NCBI RefSeq assembly: GCF_023534745.1
Contig: NZ_JAMHJQ010000010.1
Location: 341,620-405,619 of the forward strand
Reading direction: 5' to 3'
Source of the DNA: Streptomyces sp. 35G-GA-8
GTDB lineage: Bacteria; Actinomycetota; Actinomycetes; Streptomycetales; Streptomycetaceae
Length of the DNA stretch: 64,000 nt
The notes under the pieces are model-generated. The model was not told the DNA's origin. It saw nothing but the letters and a program-made list of their open reading frames with translations, and did not search any database. Positions 63,501-64,000 of the stretch are shown piece after piece. The translations under genes and the position numbers were made by a program. The number at the start of each line of letters is the position of its first letter. Position 1 is the first letter of the stretch.

Positions 63501-64000
63501 AAGGGCGGGTACGAAGGCGGCCTCCGGGGCGTTGAGCCGGCCAAGACCGGACAGCACACCTCCGGGACCGACTTCCAGGAAGACATCGACGCCCTGCTCG
63601 CGCAGTGTCACGACCGCATCGTGGAACCGCACCGACTCACGCACATGCCGCACCCAATACTCCGGCGAACCCAACTCCTCGGCCGTCGCCAACCGGCCCG
63701 TCAGCGTCGACACAACCGGAATGGACGGCGCCTCGAACGACACACCCTCCAGCACCCGACGGAACTCACCCAACATCGGATCCATCAACGGCGAGTGAAA
63801 CGCATGACTCACCCGCAGACGCGACACCTTCCGCCCCGCCCCACGCCACCGCTCCGCCACCACCTCCACACCAGCAGCCACACCCGAAACCACCACCGAG
63901 GTCAGCCCATTCACCGCCGCGATACCCACACCATCCGGCAACTCAGCCGCGACCTCCGCCTCCGACGCCCCCACCGCCACCATCGCACCACCCAACGGCA
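51504..64000 (-). CDS. Type I modular PKS, gene A (5' end outside window)
   Basis: Cytosolic polyketide chain-extension enzyme. The frame is open to the right edge, so the N-terminus is missing; a TTG near 63995 is an internal Leu codon, not a start. About 4,160 residues are visible, ending at TGA 51506-51504. In order: the last part of an AT, KR and ACP (module A0), KS-AT-KR-ACP (A1), KS-AT-DH-KR-ACP (A2), then a C-terminal docking region ending in EELGNS. Both complete KS domains keep the TACSSS cysteine and the HGTGT and GHTQ histidines. A0 and A1 have A-type ketoreductases (Trp in GVWGS, no LDD) and no DH. A2 is the anomalous module: its DH has Tyr for the catalytic His, its KR has Ala for the catalytic Ser, and its AT has a YAPHS motif. 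The gene lies 42 nt upstream of gene B in the same direction, so they are probably co-transcribed. At least the KS of A0, and possibly further modules, lie outside the window. Confidence 0.97.
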   Translation of the reverse strand, partial: PLGGAMVAVGASEAEVAAELPDGVGIAAVNGLTSVVVSGVAAGVEVVAERWRGAGRKVSRLRVSHAFHSPLMDPMLGEFRRVLEGVSFEAPSIPVVSTLTGRLATAEELGSPEYWVRHVRESVRFHDAVVTLREQGVDVFLEVGPGGVLSGLGRLNAPEAAFVPALRGDRPELVALTSAVGQLHVRGVRVDWEVFFGGRGARRVDLPTYAFQRERYWLDAPSVDEGVERMSPVEARFWEVVEEGDPADLARTLDVSPDDPLSAVLPRLSAWRRKQRDRSIADDWRYRVEWRALEAGGRHLEGVWLVVAPAGEERAEWVGDALARNGADARVLYVVPEAVDWAERLADLPVLSGVVSLLGLAEAGGSVVPVGVAATVGLLRALGDADVSAPLWCLTSGAVSVGESDPVAGFEQSMLWGLGRVAALEHPGRWGGLVDLSDVRDEATGDLLASVLAGTTTCEDQIALRGGEVLGRRLVPAPLGEVSGEGWSPRGTVLVTGGTGALGAHVARWLATRGAEHIVLVSRRGRAAEGAEELEAELVELGARVTFAVCDVTDRDAVAALLAGVPSLTAVVHAAGIERSTLLTDLDPTDLTEFADVLATKADSARHLHELLGDTPLDAFVLFSSIAGVWGSGGQAAYGAANAYLDALADHRKAAGLTATAVAWGPWGGGGMVADAGQDANLQRRGLTTMAPEAALAGLGMALECGGGNVVVADVDWERFAGTFMSQRPSALLGELPQVRAVFEVAPVEQGVSALAGRLAGLDVGEQERQLTELVRYEAAAVLGHVSGEAFSATRAFRELGFDSLTAMELRGRLSEATGVALPATVVFDYPTGAALAAFLRVELSGAEAVAPAAAVAVSGVTDEPVAIVAMACRFPGGVSSPEDLWDVLLSGGDAVAEFPSDRGWDVESLYDPDPDRTGTTYSRMGAFLDNMAEFDPAFFGISPREALAMDPQQRLLLETSWEAFERAGIDPNSLRGSRAGVFVGTNGQDYTTLMMAVPDSVEGYFGTGGAASVISGRLSYTFGLEGPAVTVDTACSSSLVALHLAVQALRSGECELALAGGVTVMSTPAAFVEFSRQRGLSVDGRCKAFGAGADGTGWGEGVGMLVVERLSDAQRNGHQVLAVVRGSAVNQDGASNGLTAPNGPSQQRVIRAAQAAAGLAPSEVDAVEAHGTGTTLGDPIEAQALLATYGQDRPADRPLWLGSIKSNIGHTQAAAGVAGVIKMVLAMRHGVLPRTLHVDQPSPHVDWSAGAVELLAEARPWPETGEPRRAGVSSFGFSGTNAHTIIEQAPVVEPEEAPEPLPIGAAVPWSLSAKSPAALREQAARLKSFLDASPDLSVADVGRALVFSRAALEHRAVVVAGEPTEFRSALAALAEGRGGPGVVVGEAGPHRLGFLFSGQGSQRLGMGRELSERFPVFAEALDEVLGEFDPAVREVLFGEDAEALNETGVTQPALFAVEVALFRLLESWGVRPDMLAGHSIGELAAAHVAGVWSLADAVKVVSARGALMQALPEGGAMVAIQGTEAEVAPDLPDTVGIAAVNGPNSVVISGAAADVEVVAERWREAGRKATRLHVSHAFHSPLMDPMLDEFRSVVEGIESGEPAIPVVSTLTGRLATAEELASPEYWVRHVRESVRFADAVETLVAEDVATFVEVGPGGTLSALSQESAPDATFVPMSRGDRPEALAATTALGQLHVRGVRVDWEVFFGGRGARRVDLPTYAFQRERYWLDAPAVDQGVQRMSPVEARFWDVVEEGDLVDLARTLDVSSDDPLSAVLPRLSAWRREQRDRSIADDWRYRVDWRPIPAGGRQLEGVWLVVAPAGEERAEWVGDALARNGADARVLYVDPEAVDWGERLGELPAPSGLVSLLGLADGGGSVVPAGVAATIGLLRALGDADVSAPLWCLTSGAVSVGESDPVAGFEQSMLWGLGRVAALEHPGRWGGLVDLPDVRDDATGDLLASVLAGTSGEDQVALRGGETLGRRLTPAPLSADTAGSGWSPRGTVLVTGGTGALGAHVARWLAAHGAEHVVLTGRRGRSAEGAEELEAELVELGARVTFAVCDMADRESVAALLAGVPSLTAVVHTAGIERMTPLADLDPDDLAEFGEVLAAKVVGARNLHELLGDTPLDAFVLFSSIAGVWGSSGQSAYAAANAYLDALADHRRAAGLPATAVAWGPWGGGGGMVATDEQAALLHRWGLSTMAPAVAIAGLATALERGDGNVVVADVDWERFAGTFMSQRPSVLLSELPEVRAAFEAAPAEPGISALAQRLAGLEVAEQERQLTELVRYEAAAVLGHMSGDAFSATRAFKELGFDSLTAMELRGRLSEATGVALPATVVFDYPTAAALAAFLRVELSGTDVTPAASAPVAVSGVTDEPIAIVAMACRYPGGVSSPEDLWDVLLSGGDAVAEFPADRGWDVESLYDPDPDHAGTTYSRMGAFLDRVAEFDSGFFGISPREALAMDPQQRLLLETSWEVFERAGIDPNSVRGERAGVFVGSNVQDYGMVLDGAAEDVGGHVATGSAASVMSGRLSYTFGLEGPAVTVDTACSSSLVALHLAVQALRSGECSLALAGGVTVMSTPGAFIEFSRQRGLSVDGRCKAFSDSADGTGWGEGVGMLLVERLSDARRNGHQVLAVVRGSAINQDGASNGLTAPNGPSQQRVIRQALSAAGLAPSEVDAVEAHGTGTTLGDPIEAQALLATYGQDRDGEPLLLGSVKSNIGHTQAAAGVAGVIKMVLAMRHGVLPKTLHVDEPSSHVDWSTAAMELLTDQREWPAVDRPRRAGVSSFGFSGTNAHAIIEQAPEVTSAEAEPEPREPGVVPWVLSARSGEALREHASRLREEFAREAAVPVADVAHSLGSRSVFDHRAVVVGQDREDFLSGLTALADGREAPNVVTGVAENRGAGVVFVFPGHGSQWVGMALELLESSPVFRARMEECAEALDEFVDWSLLDAIRDAGLMERVDVVQPALFAVMVSLAATWRSWGVEPSAVLGHSQGEIAAACVAGALSLEDAARLVVLRSKALTVLSGQGGMVSVALGVDAVRELLTRWDGQLAVGVVNGPASVVVSGDVAALDELMEVCAEKGVWARRVQADYAPHSHHVERIEAELLEGLASVSPRSGDVPYFSPLTGGWLETRGMDAAYWYRSLRQTVEFADSVSTLVAEGFKAFVEVSPHPVLVAGLGELVGGDGVVVGSSRRGDGSLARLMTSASTLLVRGGQVEWELSGARWAGLPTYPFQRERFWPTTTHTATGDVTSAGLGRVDHPLLSAVTELADSEGLVFSGRLSPRTHPWLTDYRVLGAAVLPGAAYLDLALRAGDHVGCASLDDLVLGTPLVLPERDGVQVRLSLDGPDASGRRAFTVDSRGDEGGGWTRHATGTLAAEAAPVTDDLVVWPPSEAEPVELDGHYATLAASGLDHGPAFQGLRAAWRKGDEVFAEVVLPDGLAAEGFGLHPALLDAALHVIGLGVGSDGLPFSWAGVRLLATGATALRVRLTPVGVDAVAVLVADGYGEPVAAVDELSLRPVSADQLNLARSAHRDSLFEVKWVPMPDAAPHTGTWAVLGGDTARLAHALTAAGEPVDEHDDLAALLAAVDGGAPVPRCVAVTPGEGATTPREATRRTLDLLQKWLADDRLSESRLVLVTSGAVAAGRDEDVPDLVRAPVWGLVRSAQSEHPARFVLVDVDEHEKSPRRLPAAVATGEPQVTVRNGAASVARLAQLATPADAPGPVAFGPDGTVLITGGFGTLGGLTARHLVTHHGVQDLVLTGRRGAATPGARELCRELEELGARVTAAACDVSDREAVAALLSEHPVTAVVHTAGVLDDGTVESLTPEHIDTVFRPKADAALHLHELTSGTDLTAFVLFSAIAGVLGSPGQGNYAAANTFLDALAQHRRAAGLPATSLAWGLWAEASGITGHLDEADVQRMARGGMLPLSSEDGMALFDAARATGAATAVPAAIDLSALRAHPEQVRPLLRGLVPTPARRIARSGHGSGAVPLAQRLAGLTEAEQDRALVHLVRTHTAAVLGFAGPETVEADRAFKELGFDSLTAVELRNRLDTEVDTRLPATLVFDHPNPAALAAHLRTTLFAGQGSPAAAALSELNKLTITISKLDPDDALVGDIRLRLRSLLSTWDDKEPEAAVDDLNKATLDDVFDIIDEELGNS
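51745..56867 (-). other. Module A2: KS-AT-DH-KR-ACP with atypical AT, dead DH and damaged KR
   Basis: KS about 55600-56867 with Cys codon 56349-56351. The AT (about 54270-55285) belongs to the methylmalonyl-like branch by [14 protein letters not shown], but has YAPHS (54699-54713) where YASH is usual, and FPGHGSQ instead of FPGQGSQ. The DH (about 53430-54207) has Tyr, codon 54108-54110, for the His of HxxxGxxxxP; the downstream Asp in [10 protein letters not shown] is kept. The KR (about 52290-52810) has LDD and Tyr/Asn, but reads FSAIAG where all other KRs here have FSS, so the catalytic Ser is Ala. Expected product: a possibly branched unit with a hydroxyl or an unreduced ketone. Confidence 0.93.
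56930..61411 (-). other. Module A1: KS-AT-KR-ACP, malonyl, A-type KR
   Basis: KS about 60135-61411 with Cys codon 60891-60893; AT about 58820-59835 with GHSIG and HAFHS; dimerization-element linker; KR catalytic half about 57480-57995 with Trp in GVWGSSGQ and no LDD; ACP Ser codon 57048-57050. All catalytic residues of KS, AT and KR are present. Expected product: a malonyl-derived unit with an A-configured hydroxyl. The KS opens with [10 protein letters not shown], a form shared only with the KS domains that follow other A-type KR modules (A2, and B2 after B1). Confidence 0.95.
61648..61757. repeat. 110-bp exact repeat, copy in module A0 ACP region
   Basis: Partner of 47035-47144 in module B1. 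Both modules are KR-only with A-type KRs and are followed by the same type of KS, so A0 and B1 look like recent duplicates. Confidence 0.88.
63902..64000. repeat. Exact repeat of at least 99 bp, copy in module A0 AT
   Basis: Partner of 49304-49402. The first differing base is 63901 (g, against t at 49303). The match runs to the end of the window. Confidence 0.88.

Larger units (their letters stand above)
61465..64000 (-). other. Module A0 (partial): AT-KR-ACP, malonyl, A-type KR
   Basis: Only the C-terminal part of the AT is inside the window (about 63335-64000). It holds HAFHS at about 63790-63806, the malonyl-CoA signature. No DH follows; instead there is the dimerization-element segment of KR-only modules ([13 protein letters not shown], then [11 protein letters not shown]). 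The KR catalytic half is at about 62010-62533, with TGGTGALG, a Trp in GVWGSGGQ and no LDD, so it is A-type, and Ser/Tyr/Asn are intact. The ACP Ser codon is 61587-61589. Expected product: one malonyl extension reduced to a hydroxyl. Confidence 0.93.

Noticed and set aside
63993-63995. TTG near the right edge as a start codon for gene A
   Set aside because: It is a Leu inside the AT domain (LGGAMVAV), matching the B1 AT. The gene continues beyond the window.

Overview
The window is strongly G+C rich and almost wholly coding, with very large modular type I polyketide synthase (PKS) genes using GC-rich codons. This is typical of Streptomyces or a related actinomycete. All real genes lie on the minus strand, so biosynthetic order runs from the right edge to the left. 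Four giant PKS genes are present, called A to D here: A (51504 to beyond 64000, 5' end missing), B (31860-51461), C (11153-31828) and D (10929 to beyond position 1, 3' end missing). No tRNA, rRNA, CRISPR array, regulator, transporter or tailoring gene is visible. Gaps between genes are 42, 31 and 223 nt; only the last exceeds 100 nt, and it is mostly filled by a 179-bp inverted-repeat element.

Thirteen extension modules can be read, one of them partial. A0 is AT(part)-KR-ACP, A1 is KS-AT-KR-ACP and A2 is KS-AT-DH-KR-ACP. B1 is KS-AT-KR-ACP, B2 and B3 are KS-AT-DH-KR-ACP, and B4 is KS-AT-KR-ACP. C1 to C4 and D1 and D2 are all KS-AT-DH-KR-ACP, and D2 is followed by a thioesterase cut by the left edge. 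There is no enoylreductase anywhere. Eleven ATs carry malonyl motifs (GHSIG where that part is in the window, and HAFHS). B4 has methylmalonyl motifs (GHSQG/YASHS), and A2 has a mixed motif (GHSQG/YAPHS).

The key reading is residue-level. Four DH domains (A2, B2, B3, C1) have Tyr in place of the catalytic His, and five consecutive ones (C2, C3, C4, D1, D2) keep it. With B-type (LDD) ketoreductases in those five modules, the synthase should make a polyhydroxylated chain ending in a conjugated, probably all-trans pentaene next to the carboxyl carbon, which the terminal TE would release, most likely as a macrolactone. The A2 ketoreductase has also lost its catalytic Ser, so a ketone (or hemiketal in the product) is plausible there. 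The inferred class is a polyol-pentaene macrolide; roflamycoin- and marinisporolide-type compounds are the nearest analogues I can think of, but identity is not established.

The B, C and D proteins begin with coiled-coil docking segments, and A, B and C end with helical C-terminal docking regions, supporting the chain order A>B>C>D. Repetition between modules is extreme, with exact DNA repeats of 99 bp or more, 110 bp and 179 bp, pointing to recent duplication or gene conversion. Domain edges given here are estimates (about 10 residues either way); catalytic codon positions were read directly.
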